Assembly (NCBI RefSeq): GCF_001293645.1
Contig: NZ_LBMD01000027.1
Location: forward strand, 1 to 58,096
Direction: 5' to 3'
DNA from: Bacillus sp. CHD6a
GTDB taxonomy: Bacteria > Bacillota > Bacilli > Bacillales > Bacillaceae_I
DNA: 58,096 bases
A program made the translations under genes and the position numbers. Shown piece after piece: positions 27,522 to 35,472 of the stretch. Under the pieces are notes generated by a model, which searched no databases, was not told the DNA's origin, and saw only the letters and a program-made list of their open reading frames with translations. Numbering within the stretch: position 1 is the stretch's first letter; each line of letters starts with the position of its first letter.

Positions 27522-28292
27522 ATGAACTTATCCTTAGATGGTCGTACATATGTAGTAATGGGAGTAGCAAACAAAAGAAGTATCGCATGGGGTATCGCAC
27601 GTTCCCTGCATGACGCTGGTGCACGCCTTGTGTTCACATACGCAGGTGAGCGCTTAGAAAAGAGCGTAAGAGAGCTTGCGGATTCTTTAGAAAGAAATGA
27701 CTCCATCGTTCTTCCATGTGATGTAACAAAAGACGAGGAAGTGCGCACTTGCTTCCAGCAGATTAAAGAAGAAATTGGCACGATACACGGTGTAGCGCAC
27801 TGTATCGCGTTCGCTAACAAGGAAGAGCTACAGGGCGATTACATGAACACGACAAGAGATGGATTCATGCTCGCACACAATATCAGCTCCTATTCTTTAA
27901 CAGCAGTAGCTAAAGAAGCAAAGGAAATTATGACAGAAGGCGGCAGCATTGTAACACTAACCTACCTTGGCGGCGAAAAAGTAGTTCCTAACTACAACGT
28001 GATGGGTGTTGCAAAAGCAAGTCTTGATGCAAGCGTGAAATACCTTGCGAACGACCTTGGAAAAGTGGGGATACGTGTGAACTCCATTTCTGCAGGACCG
28101 ATCCGTACGCTTTCAGCAAAAGGTGTAAGTGACTTTAACTCTATTTTGAAAGAAATTGAAGAAACCGCTCCATTACGTCGAGTGACGACACAGGAAGAGG
28201 TAGGAGATACTGCATTGTTCTTGTTCAGTAACCTGTCTCGTGGAATTACTGGGGAAAACATTCACGTTGATTCTGGATATCATATCTTTTAA
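27522..28292 (+). CDS. fabI: enoyl-[acyl-carrier-protein] reductase FabI
   Basis: 256 residues. It starts MNLSLDGRTYVVMGVANKRSIAWGIARSL with the SDR cofactor loop; the active site is YLGGEKVVPNYNVMGVAKA (Tyr, six residues, Lys). RVNSISAGPIRTLSAKG marks the FabI substrate flap. It reduces trans-2-enoyl-ACP with NADH in the last step of each fatty-acid elongation cycle. AGGAGG lies ten bases upstream. In B. subtilis cotO and the cotZYXWV genes follow; here they do not. Confidence 0.97.
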   Translation: MNLSLDGRTYVVMGVANKRSIAWGIARSLHDAGARLVFTYAGERLEKSVRELADSLERNDSIVLPCDVTKDEEVRTCFQQIKEEIGTIHGVAHCIAFANKEELQGDYMNTTRDGFMLAHNISSYSLTAVAKEAKEIMTEGGSIVTLTYLGGEKVVPNYNVMGVAKASLDASVKYLANDLGKVGIRVNSISAGPIRTLSAKGVSDFNSILKEIEETAPLRRVTTQEEVGDTALFLFSNLSRGITGENIHVDSGYHIF

Positions 28293-28324
28293 TAAGGCTC
28301 ATTCCGCAACATGTAAAATTTCCA

Positions 28325-28366
28325 TAAAAAATCCGTGCTTGATCTTTAAATCAAGCACGGATTTTT
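28325..28366 (+). terminator. fabI terminator
   Basis: AAATCCGTGCTTGA and TCAAGCACGGATTT pair perfectly around a 7-base loop, followed by TTCTG. Confidence 0.9.
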
Positions 28367-28464
28367 CTGTTATAGGAGTTAGGCGATAACTGGGAGCATT
28401 GGCATTTCCATTTAAAAGTACTTTACAATAATGCTTCCGACTTCAAATTGATTTTTGTCACAAA

Positions 28465-28553
28465 TCAATGGACGATACCTCCATTGATAGGACCACTAAA
28501 GACCTCTACCTTTTTATCTATAAACCGGCAGCTCCCGTAAACAATACTCTCAT
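28465..28553 (-). pseudogene. remnant of an NAD-dependent sugar epimerase/dehydratase (YtcB-like position)
   Basis: An ATG overlapping the stop of the dehydrogenase gene (ATGA) opens MRVLFTGAAG, the classic start of extended SDR epimerases (MRxLVTGAAGFIG). The frame breaks after about ten codons (TAG at 28518), while the next frame continues as FIDKKVEVFSGPINGGIVH before a stop at 28465. So the first 30 or so codons survive with a one-base loss and the rest is gone. In B. subtilis the ytcA-ytcB-ytcC genes have exactly this dehydrogenase-epimerase order. Identification rests on one motif and position. Confidence 0.5.
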
Positions 28554-29839
28554 CCACGTCCCACACCTTTATAGTTCAGTCCAAATCCCAATACATCTTC
28601 CCTATTTATACAGTTTCTGCCGTCGAGGATAAGATTACCCTTAATATGTGCTTTAACATGCTTCCAGTCTAGTTGACATATCTCCGGCCAATCTGTGGCA
28701 ATGATGACCGCCTCTGAATCAATATAGGATGATTGCAGTGATGTATGCTGAGTGGCTATATGACGTAAATCAGCAGGTAAAAACGCTTTCGGATCATACG
28801 TATGAACATCGGCTCCCAGGGAATGCAGCTGTTGAATAAGTGCTATGGCAGGGGAATGCCTTATATCATCTGTATTTGGTTTAAACGATATTCCGAGGAC
28901 GGTCACTTTTTTATCCTGGATAGAAGGAAGATCTTTTTGCAATTTTTTTATATACCATTCCAATTGAGTGGAATTTACTTCCTGCACCGCATCCAAAATG
29001 GGGGTGCTGACTAATTTGGCAGCAGCAATAGATTGCAATGATTGTAGATCCTTTGGAAAACAAGACCCACCGTATCCTATTCCAGCCTGAAGAAAATGCG
29101 GACCTATCCTTTGATCTGCTCCTAAGCCTTTTGCGACATCCAAGACATCTGTTCCATAAAAGTCGCAAATTCGAGCAATTTCATTTATAAATGATATTTT
29201 AGTGGCAAGAAAGGCGTTTGATGCATACTTAATCATTTCTGCTCCATTCCAGCTTGTGACGATAAATGGGGCGCTTAAAGGTTGATAAATTTCCCTTATA
29301 ATCACTTCCGACCGTTTATCATTTTCTGATATCCCTATGACCGTTCTATCTGGATGGAACATATCATGAATGGCAGAACCCTCCCGCAGAAATTCAGGGT
29401 TGGAAACAATATTATACATGGAAGGGGATACTCCTTTTGACAGCAGATACTGGTGCATTTTTTGATTTGTCCCAGGTGGCACAGTACTTTTGATAATGAT
29501 GGTTTTATAATTTTGTATTTGTTGTGCAATGGTTGTGAAAACAGATTGAAGAAAACTTAAATCAGTGCTTCCGTCTGTTAAACCAGGAGTTCCGACTGTC
29601 ACAAAGATGACGGTACACCTCTGAATAGAATCGGGTAGGTTTGTTGAAAAAGTTATTTTATCGCTATTTTTACAGATTAATTCTTTTAATTGCGGCTCGT
29701 AAATAGGAACATTTCCTTCTTGAAGCTTCTGTATTTTATCTGAGTTAATATCCACACAATGAATAAGATGTCCGAATTCCGCCAGCACGGCAGAGGTGGT
29801 GAGCCCTACATAACCGGCTCCTATGATGCAGATGTTCAA
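28550..29839 (-). CDS. UDP-glucose 6-dehydrogenase (YtcA/TuaD/Ugd family)
   Basis: 429 residues. Rossmann loop GAGYVG at 7-12, TVPPGTNQ near 119, NPEFLREGSA near 150, catalytic Cys in GYGGSCFPKDL near 260, and a C-terminal UDP-binding domain (GISFKPNTDDIRHSPA near 320). It oxidises UDP-glucose to UDP-glucuronate with two NAD+. Start is TTG at 29839 with AAGGGAG eight bases upstream. It faces away from the UDP-glucose-making gene at 30049, so the two share a divergent control region and form a substrate chain. Which paralogue (YtcA spore type, TuaD teichuronic type) is inferred from context only. Confidence 0.9.
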   Translation of the reverse strand: MNICIIGAGYVGLTTSAVLAEFGHLIHCVDINSDKIQKLQEGNVPIYEPQLKELICKNSDKITFSTNLPDSIQRCTVIFVTVGTPGLTDGSTDLSFLQSVFTTIAQQIQNYKTIIIKSTVPPGTNQKMHQYLLSKGVSPSMYNIVSNPEFLREGSAIHDMFHPDRTVIGISENDKRSEVIIREIYQPLSAPFIVTSWNGAEMIKYASNAFLATKISFINEIARICDFYGTDVLDVAKGLGADQRIGPHFLQAGIGYGGSCFPKDLQSLQSIAAAKLVSTPILDAVQEVNSTQLEWYIKKLQKDLPSIQDKKVTVLGISFKPNTDDIRHSPAIALIQQLHSLGADVHTYDPKAFLPADLRHIATQHTSLQSSYIDSEAVIIATDWPEICQLDWKHVKAHIKGNLILDGRNCINREDVLGFGLNYKGVGRG

Positions 29840-30048
29840 GAATTACACTCCCTTTAGGTCTAACCAATATAGAATAGACCAGGCAATTTCATTTAATATA
29901 CTATTACTGGACAAAGGGGGATTGTGACAAAAACACTGCCTAAAAAGAATTAAAGAAATGGAGTTTATCGCCCTTTTTCTATAAGACAACATTCTGGTTT
30001 ATATATAATGAATACGATAAAAAAAAGAAAGGAAAAGAGGGGTTTAGT

Positions 30049-30867
30049 GTGGTGAAAAAAGCGATTATACCAGCAGCAGGCTATGGGACTAGGGGGTTAC
30101 CCATCACTAAGGTACTACCCAAAGAGATGTTCCCGATAGATTTAAAGCCTGCTATTCATTATGTGGTAGAGGAAGCTATCAAATCCGGCATTGAACAAAT
30201 ATTAATGATTGTTTCAAAAAAGAAAAACATGATTGTTGATTACTTTGATGAATCCTTAGAGCTTGAGGCCTTTCTGGAAAGGGAAAACAAACATCATCTG
30301 ATCGAAATTGTACCAGTACCTTCAGTCCCTATTCATTATATCCGCCAACCATATGCAAAAGGCCTGGGAGATGCCATAAGACTCGGTAAGTCATTTATTG
30401 GGGATGAGCCATTTGCTGTTCTTTTGCCCGATGATATTATGATTTCAGAAAAGGAACCTGCTTTAAAACAGCTTATAAACCAATACAATAAATTCGGAAA
30501 ATCAGTCATCGGAATAAAAGAAGTGGAAGAGTCCAAATTGAAACATTACGGTGTTATAAGTGGTGAGCCAAAAAGAAATGGGTTGTTTAAATTAAATAAT
30601 ATAGTAGAAAAGCCTAGTGAAAATGCTCCATCTAATTATGCTGTAATCGGCAGATATATTTTCACCCCTGAGATTCTATCCATATTGAATAAAAAACAAG
30701 CACCAGCTGGTGGAGAGCTGCAGCTTACTGATGCAATTAAAGATCTGTTATCTCAAGAAGAATGCTATGGAAAAGTTGTTAACAGTGAACGATTTGATAT
30801 TGGGATTAATGAAGAGTATATAAATTTGATTAATGAAATCGAGCGAATTAATAAAAGGAGGAAATAA
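30049..30867 (+). CDS. UTP-glucose-1-phosphate uridylyltransferase (GalU/GtaB family)
   Basis: 272 residues. It begins VKKAIIPAAGYGTRGLPITK, the nucleotidyltransferase G-x-G-T-R loop (here with GL instead of the usual FL), followed by LPKEMFPI, FAVLLPDDIM near 123 and VEKPSENAPSNYAVIGRYIF near 190. It makes UDP-glucose from UTP and glucose-1-phosphate, feeding the divergent dehydrogenase. Tandem GTG codons at 30049 and 30052 follow GAGGGG. It is somewhat shorter than housekeeping GtaB (about 292), which fits a second, sporulation-dedicated copy; that role is inferred. Confidence 0.88.
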   Translation: MVKKAIIPAAGYGTRGLPITKVLPKEMFPIDLKPAIHYVVEEAIKSGIEQILMIVSKKKNMIVDYFDESLELEAFLERENKHHLIEIVPVPSVPIHYIRQPYAKGLGDAIRLGKSFIGDEPFAVLLPDDIMISEKEPALKQLINQYNKFGKSVIGIKEVEESKLKHYGVISGEPKRNGLFKLNNIVEKPSENAPSNYAVIGRYIFTPEILSILNKKQAPAGGELQLTDAIKDLLSQEECYGKVVNSERFDIGINEEYINLINEIERINKRRK

Positions 30868-30870
30868 AGG

Positions 30871-30897
30871 TGTCAGGACATTTTCTGACATTTTTCC
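30871..30897 (+). terminator. terminator after the uridylyltransferase
   Basis: TGTCAG and CTGACA enclose an 8-base loop, followed by TTTTTCC. Short stem, moderate strength. Confidence 0.65.
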
Positions 30898-31026
30898 TCA
30901 TTTATGATAGAAATGGCTGTATCCAAGCGTAGCTCATTTTACATAGATAATAGTAATAGATTTGTGTTTTTTTATTCTCTTTAACTATTCTATTAAAAAT
31001 ATTCCGCAAATCTGTCATTCACCCAT

Positions 31027-31054
31027 ACCACCCTCACAACTCTAGCATATCCTA
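31027..31054 (+). promoter_or_regulatory. sigma-K-type promoter of the CwlC-like amidase
   Basis: AC at 31027-31028, a 17-base spacer and CATATCCTA at 31046-31054 match the mother-cell sigma-K pattern (AC, 16-17, CATANNNTA). The ribosome site AAAGGAGGG follows at about 31060. Confidence 0.65.
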
Positions 31055-31077
31055 TAGCAAAAGGAGGGAATCACCAG

Positions 31078-32502
31078 ATGAAATTGATAGTTTTAGACCC
31101 TGGTCATGGTGGACAGGACCCTGGGGCTGTGTTTCAGACGCTCCAAGAAAAAAGTTTGAATTTAGATATAGCCAAGCGTGTGAGGGCATATTTGGAAAAA
31201 GAATATGAAGTGAAGGTGATGATGACAAGAGAGGGGGACACTACGGTTAGTCTTGAGGCTAGATCGAATCTCGCGAACTCTGTTAAAGCGGATTATTTCT
31301 GTTCTATTCACCATAATGCAGGTGGGGGGACAGGCTTTGAAAGCTATCGATTTAATGGTAGTAACTCTTTATCTAGTAGAACAAAGACTTTTCAGGAAAT
31401 TGTTCATAGAGAAGTCATTAATGTGGTTACAGGTAAATACAATAGGAGAGATAGAGGAATCAAAGCGGCGAACTTTCATGTGTTAAGAGAAACGGCGATG
31501 CCATCTGTTCTGTTGGAAATTCTGTTTCTTGATAGCACCGAAGACAGGGCACTCATTCAACATGAAACCTTTAAAGAGGATGTGTCCGCTGCAATCGGGG
31601 AAGGTCTTGCCAAAGCTTTGGCCCTGCCAAGGAAGGTGACTACGAACTTGTATAAAGTATTTGCCGGTTCATTTAAGGATAGGAAAAACGCAGAAGCCAG
31701 ACTGAAATTTCTTCAGGAAAAGGGAATTACAGCATTCATTGCGACTACGACGTTAAACGGTGCACCGTATTTTCGTGTGCAAGCGGGTGCATTTAAAGAC
31801 AGGGAAAACGCAGAAAACCTTGTGACACAAATTAAAGGGTTAGGGGTAGAAGCATTCTTCTTAGTCGAAAGTACTATGCCGCCAGCACCCACACCTCCAG
31901 CAGACCCAACACCACCAACTCCGCCAAAACCACCAAACATTCCTATGCCGAAGGGACGATCCATTGAAGGCAAATCTGTTTTAAAAGCTGAAGAGTTAAA
32001 TGCCTTCGTCAAATCCATTAATGGGAATGCGCCTTTACTTGGTGAATATTATATAGAGCTTGGTGAAGCTTATAACGTCAGGGGTGATGTCGCCTTTGCA
32101 CAGGCCATCCACGAAACAAACTACTTCCGTTTTACTGGAGGCGTCAAGCCAAGTCAAAATAACTATGCAGGCATCGGTGCGACAGGCGGAGAGGTGAGAG
32201 GCGCCACTTTTGCTACACCAGAAGAAGGGGTTCTTGCTCATATTCAGCATCTTTACGCGTATGCAAATCGTAAGCCGCTGCCATCAACCTATCCAAAAGT
32301 AGATCCCCGATTTGACTTTGTTACAAGAGGAGTTGCCCCTGGATGGATTGATTTAAATGGTCGCTGGGCGGTACCGGGAACACAGTACGCACAACTAATT
32401 TTGAAAATATATGAAAAAATGTTGGAAGAAACGATTACGGTAAAACAGGTAGAGTTGGAGAAGATGAGGGATGTTTTGGTGGAAGTAAGGAAAGATAGAT
32501 AA
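31078..32502 (+). CDS. CwlC-like N-acetylmuramoyl-L-alanine amidase fused to a glucosaminidase-type domain
   Basis: 474 residues in four parts. Residues 1-182 are an Amidase_3 domain: DPGHGGQDPGA (zinc His), a Glu in EKSLNLDIA, SIHHNAGGGTGFESY, and the distal ETAMPSVLLEILFLD. Residues 190-265 hold two SPOR repeats (YKVFAGSFKDRKNAEARL, FRVQAGAFKDRENAENL). A Pro-rich linker (about 266-288) leads to a glucosaminidase-like domain (GDVAFAQAIHETNYFRFTGG, NYAGIGATGG). No signal peptide: like CwlC of B. subtilis, it may act on the mother-cell wall from inside at lysis. The sigma-K promoter agrees. B. subtilis CwlC (255 residues) lacks the last domain. Confidence 0.88.
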   Translation: MKLIVLDPGHGGQDPGAVFQTLQEKSLNLDIAKRVRAYLEKEYEVKVMMTREGDTTVSLEARSNLANSVKADYFCSIHHNAGGGTGFESYRFNGSNSLSSRTKTFQEIVHREVINVVTGKYNRRDRGIKAANFHVLRETAMPSVLLEILFLDSTEDRALIQHETFKEDVSAAIGEGLAKALALPRKVTTNLYKVFAGSFKDRKNAEARLKFLQEKGITAFIATTTLNGAPYFRVQAGAFKDRENAENLVTQIKGLGVEAFFLVESTMPPAPTPPADPTPPTPPKPPNIPMPKGRSIEGKSVLKAEELNAFVKSINGNAPLLGEYYIELGEAYNVRGDVAFAQAIHETNYFRFTGGVKPSQNNYAGIGATGGEVRGATFATPEEGVLAHIQHLYAYANRKPLPSTYPKVDPRFDFVTRGVAPGWIDLNGRWAVPGTQYAQLILKIYEKMLEETITVKQVELEKMRDVLVEVRKDR

Positions 32503-32586
32503 AAGTAATCTTTAGGAGTTAAGTTTCATTCGACAAAAAAACTTAGGGGATGTTTTCAAAAATGTCATCAAACAACCTATAAGCAG

Positions 32587-32595
32587 CATAATATA
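32587..32595 (+). promoter_or_regulatory. possible sigma-K -10 box
   Basis: CATAATATA matches CATANNNTA 34 bases before the start of the 58-residue ORF. No AC falls at the right distance upstream, so the match is partial. Confidence 0.35.
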
Positions 32596-32628
32596 GTGAA
32601 AATCCTAATGTGTTAGGGAGGGGTTTAG

Positions 32629-32805
32629 ATGACATTAGAGGTTTGTAAAGCAGAATTGAATGTGAATTTCAAACAAGGATTTACCATTTCGCCTGAATTA
32701 AGTATTGAGGAAGCATTAAAGGCAGTTTTGCAAGGTTTGAAAAATGGAGACGCACAAGAGGTAAATATAGCTGTTGAATACAGGCAGAAAGAAACAATTG
32801 AATAA
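32629..32805 (+). CDS. 58-residue acidic protein of unknown function
   Basis: The ORF runs MTLEVCKAELNVNFKQG to YRQKETIE. GGGAGGGG lies five to six bases before the ATG, and a good terminator follows its stop. It has one Cys, an amphipathic helix (SIEEALKAVLQGLKNG) and beta-like ends, suggesting a small alpha/beta fold. It sits downstream of the CwlC-like gene within the sporulation block. No family recognised. Confidence 0.6.
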   Translation: MTLEVCKAELNVNFKQGFTISPELSIEEALKAVLQGLKNGDAQEVNIAVEYRQKETIE

Positions 32806-32823
32806 GTGTTTATGGGATTTCGT

Positions 32824-32868
32824 TAGCAGTCTAATTAGGTTACCTTAACTAACTGGACTGCTTTTTAT
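32824..32868 (+). terminator. terminator of the 58-residue ORF
   Basis: AGCAGTC...TTAGGTTA and TAACTAA...GACTGCT pair with small bulges, followed by TTTTTAT. Confidence 0.75.
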
Positions 32869-32884
32869 ATGGAGAGCAACAAGA

Positions 32885-32925
32885 ATAGTCTGTTGTCCCA
32901 AAAGACAACAGACTATTTAATTTTA
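32885..32925 (-). terminator. terminator of the leftward polysaccharide operon
   Basis: AATAGTCTGTTGTC and GACAACAGACTATT are perfect inverse complements with a 6-base loop. The minus strand continues CTTGTTG, so the T-run is poor; the stem is long. Confidence 0.75.
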
Positions 32926-32930
32926 ATATC

Positions 32931-33935
32931 TTAGGATTGATGTAGATTTTCTATTTCTTTTTTAAGAGAAGTAAGCGATCTATCACTTAATTGTTCCATT
33001 TCTTTTATTTTGTGAGCGATTTGTAACATTCTCTTATCGCCATTTTTTAGTACATACTCAAGTTTGGCTTGTAAAACGGCTTCTTCCTCTTGGTAATCAC
33101 AAAAGAAATCCCCTAAATCAAAGGCCTGGAGGAGGCTTTTTACTTTGCTTAATCTACTTAGACAAAATGTTGGGACATTATTTCTAATGCCTACTAAAGA
33201 AGGATGAAGTTTAAAGGAAACTAAATAATCCAAGTTTTGTATATGACTATATGTTACGTCCAAGTATTGATAATTCTTGATGACAATATCAGCGTTAGGA
33301 TTAAGTTGCAAAATTGCTTCCTTTAACTTTACACAAGTGTTGAGATCGGAGAATCTGTTTCGGACGTCCACTACAGCTATTAGAGAAAGGGTGTATTCGT
33401 TAGGGGATAATGTAGAGAGAATTTTAGCTATTTTTTCTAAAGGGAATTCATCATAGGAGAAGCTGCAGACACCGATAGTTTTTTTATTTGGATTTTTAAT
33501 AATGGGATAATTTGGTTGTTTGTAACTAAAAGCAATATCTGGAACTTTTTTGATATTGGCATTCAGTTGTATATGTTCCGCAAGCCTTACAGAGTTTGAG
33601 TCTCTTACATATAATCCTTTTGCATGTGTTATAACTTCTCGATACTTTTCAACTTCCTCTTTTGGCCATGTTTCAGGAGGATAAAAGTCAACAATTCCTA
33701 CGCCGTAAACCCAGGTTGGAAGTTTTATTAAACCTTTTGGAAAGTAACTGTCGTTATAAGAGTAAGGAATGATTAGGTCTCCTCCTCCTACGATGACAGA
33801 GTCAGAAGAGAAATAATCGATATGGTTAACAATTGGATATACAGTATGTTCATGAAAGACTTGTTTGAATGTTTCAAGAAATAGTTCATCACCAAAATTT
33901 CCTTGGCCATAATAACCAGCAATACCTATTTTCAT
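32931..33935 (-). CDS. polysaccharide pyruvyltransferase family protein
   Basis: 334 residues. MKIGIAGYYGQGNFGDELFLETF and VGGGDLIIPYSYNDSYF are the PS_pyruv_trans (CsaB/WcaK) signatures; VSFKLHPSLVGIRNNVPTFCL near 230 is the C-terminal donor-site motif. Members transfer a pyruvyl group from phosphoenolpyruvate as a ketal on a sugar. In CsaB this pyruvylates wall polymer to anchor S-layer proteins; in B. subtilis YveS/YvfF relatives modify exopolysaccharide. Last gene of the operon, overlapping the glycosyltransferase before it by four bases (ATGA). Confidence 0.85.
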   Translation of the reverse strand: MKIGIAGYYGQGNFGDELFLETFKQVFHEHTVYPIVNHIDYFSSDSVIVGGGDLIIPYSYNDSYFPKGLIKLPTWVYGVGIVDFYPPETWPKEEVEKYREVITHAKGLYVRDSNSVRLAEHIQLNANIKKVPDIAFSYKQPNYPIIKNPNKKTIGVCSFSYDEFPLEKIAKILSTLSPNEYTLSLIAVVDVRNRFSDLNTCVKLKEAILQLNPNADIVIKNYQYLDVTYSHIQNLDYLVSFKLHPSLVGIRNNVPTFCLSRLSKVKSLLQAFDLGDFFCDYQEEEAVLQAKLEYVLKNGDKRMLQIAHKIKEMEQLSDRSLTSLKKEIENLHQS

Positions 33936-35437
33936 TTCCTCACCTCATCTGTTCTTTTAAATATGGAAAGCCGAGGGTTATTTAGTCTTATATGACCATT
34001 ATTTTTACTTTTTAATTGAAAGCTAGGAATAACTCCTAATTTCTTAACTAACTCCGTAATGTCTACCGAATATGTGTTGTTAATGGATTCTTGCAAGTCG
34101 TAGTTTTTAAAGGAATGGAGGTCAAGTTTAGTCGAATATGTTAGCTTGTCGAGATTTATATCATTAAGGGTATAATTAATTTCTACATGAAAAGATTGAG
34201 TTGATTCTATATCAAAGTCCAAGTAAATATGGTCACTTCTTAAATCTATCTTTTCTTTTGGAGCTTTCAAAAAACATTGGTACTCGCCCTGTGGCTTTTT
34301 CCCGATGAATGGAGGGTCATGTTTAAGATTAGTGTTGGGGTAATAGGAATTGGTAGTGCAGTGTGCTAATGTAAACGTATCATGATGATAGGAAATAGAA
34401 GTTAATAGTTGATGGGTTTCACCGCGCTTTCTAATGGCTGGAAAATAATTTACCAATGATTGTTGAATGGTTTTATACCGTTCTTCCCAACTAAATTGTT
34501 TAGCATATTGTGATAAATAAGTCGGGTTTCGCTTATACACAAGTGCTTTGGCAATATCCGAAAGAAATTGATGATGTGTTTCTGCAACATCTACATAAGG
34601 TACCATTTTCTTCACTTCAGGGAGATTAGTAGATACAACAGGTTTTCCTGCAGCTAAATATTCATAAACCTTAATGGGGTTTGTACTTTCCGTAATTCTA
34701 TTTAGTTTAAATGGGATAATACAAATATCAAAGTAAGCAAGGATAGCTGGAAGATTACTATAATCTCTATATCCAAGATAATAAACATTAGTTTTATCTA
34801 CTATGTCAGAAGTTAACATAGGACCTATAATAATAATTTGACCATTTGGATAGGTGTCGGCTAATTTGGAAATGATTTCTTTATCTACCCATGGGGCCCA
34901 CGCACCGATATAGCCAATTTTCGGTCCTTTGGAAGAAGGGACACCTTCCAACATGTCGGCATGAATAGATTGGGATTTATTGAAAAATTCCCAATCACAC
35001 CCATTAGGAACGAGCGTAACAGGCGTTTCTGGTGCAATCTTCTTCATTTTCTCCTTCAAGTTCAGGGCGGTACAAACAATGGTATCTACTTCATGGATCC
35101 ATCGTTTTTCATCATCATCCCAATCTGGGAAGTCATCTACACAATCGTAAACAAGAAAGTCTGCATGACATGCTTTAGCAAATGGTATTTTTTTGCTCCA
35201 CGATGTCCAATATAGTTTCTCTTCCTCTAACTTAGGTACTATTTTATCTAAAAAAAATTGGGCATGGTTAATGGTAAATAAGTTATGTTCTACTTCACTC
35301 CAAACTTTACCAGGTTGGTTTTCCTTATTAAAATAAAGGACAGTGTGTTGGTCTTTAGCAAACTGACTCATTATATGTTGAGGACGTTGCCTCATATAAG
35401 ACCAGTCGATTGTAGGTGGATAAATAATAATAGTCAT
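33932..35437 (-). CDS. TuaH-like glycosyltransferase with a C-terminal beta domain
   Basis: 501 residues. The first 340 form a GT-B glycosyltransferase paralogous to those at 35473 and 37729: IYPPTIDWSYMRQRPQHIM at the start, LVYDCVDDFPDW near 100, IGYIGAWAPWVDKEII near 178, and the donor site ESTNPIKVYEYLAAGKPVVSTNLPE near 250. The last 160 residues, absent from the two paralogues, are polar and beta-rich (FDIESTQSFHVEINYTL, IRLNNPRLSIFKR), perhaps a carbohydrate-binding module. Similar to TuaH of teichuronic acid synthesis; sugar specificity unknown. GAGGTG four bases before ATG. Confidence 0.85.
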   Translation of the reverse strand: MTIIIYPPTIDWSYMRQRPQHIMSQFAKDQHTVLYFNKENQPGKVWSEVEHNLFTINHAQFFLDKIVPKLEEEKLYWTSWSKKIPFAKACHADFLVYDCVDDFPDWDDDEKRWIHEVDTIVCTALNLKEKMKKIAPETPVTLVPNGCDWEFFNKSQSIHADMLEGVPSSKGPKIGYIGAWAPWVDKEIISKLADTYPNGQIIIIGPMLTSDIVDKTNVYYLGYRDYSNLPAILAYFDICIIPFKLNRITESTNPIKVYEYLAAGKPVVSTNLPEVKKMVPYVDVAETHHQFLSDIAKALVYKRNPTYLSQYAKQFSWEERYKTIQQSLVNYFPAIRKRGETHQLLTSISYHHDTFTLAHCTTNSYYPNTNLKHDPPFIGKKPQGEYQCFLKAPKEKIDLRSDHIYLDFDIESTQSFHVEINYTLNDINLDKLTYSTKLDLHSFKNYDLQESINNTYSVDITELVKKLGVIPSFQLKSKNNGHIRLNNPRLSIFKRTDEVRK

Positions 35438-35472
35438 AGTTCACCTCTGATAGTTAATTTAAATAACTCTGT

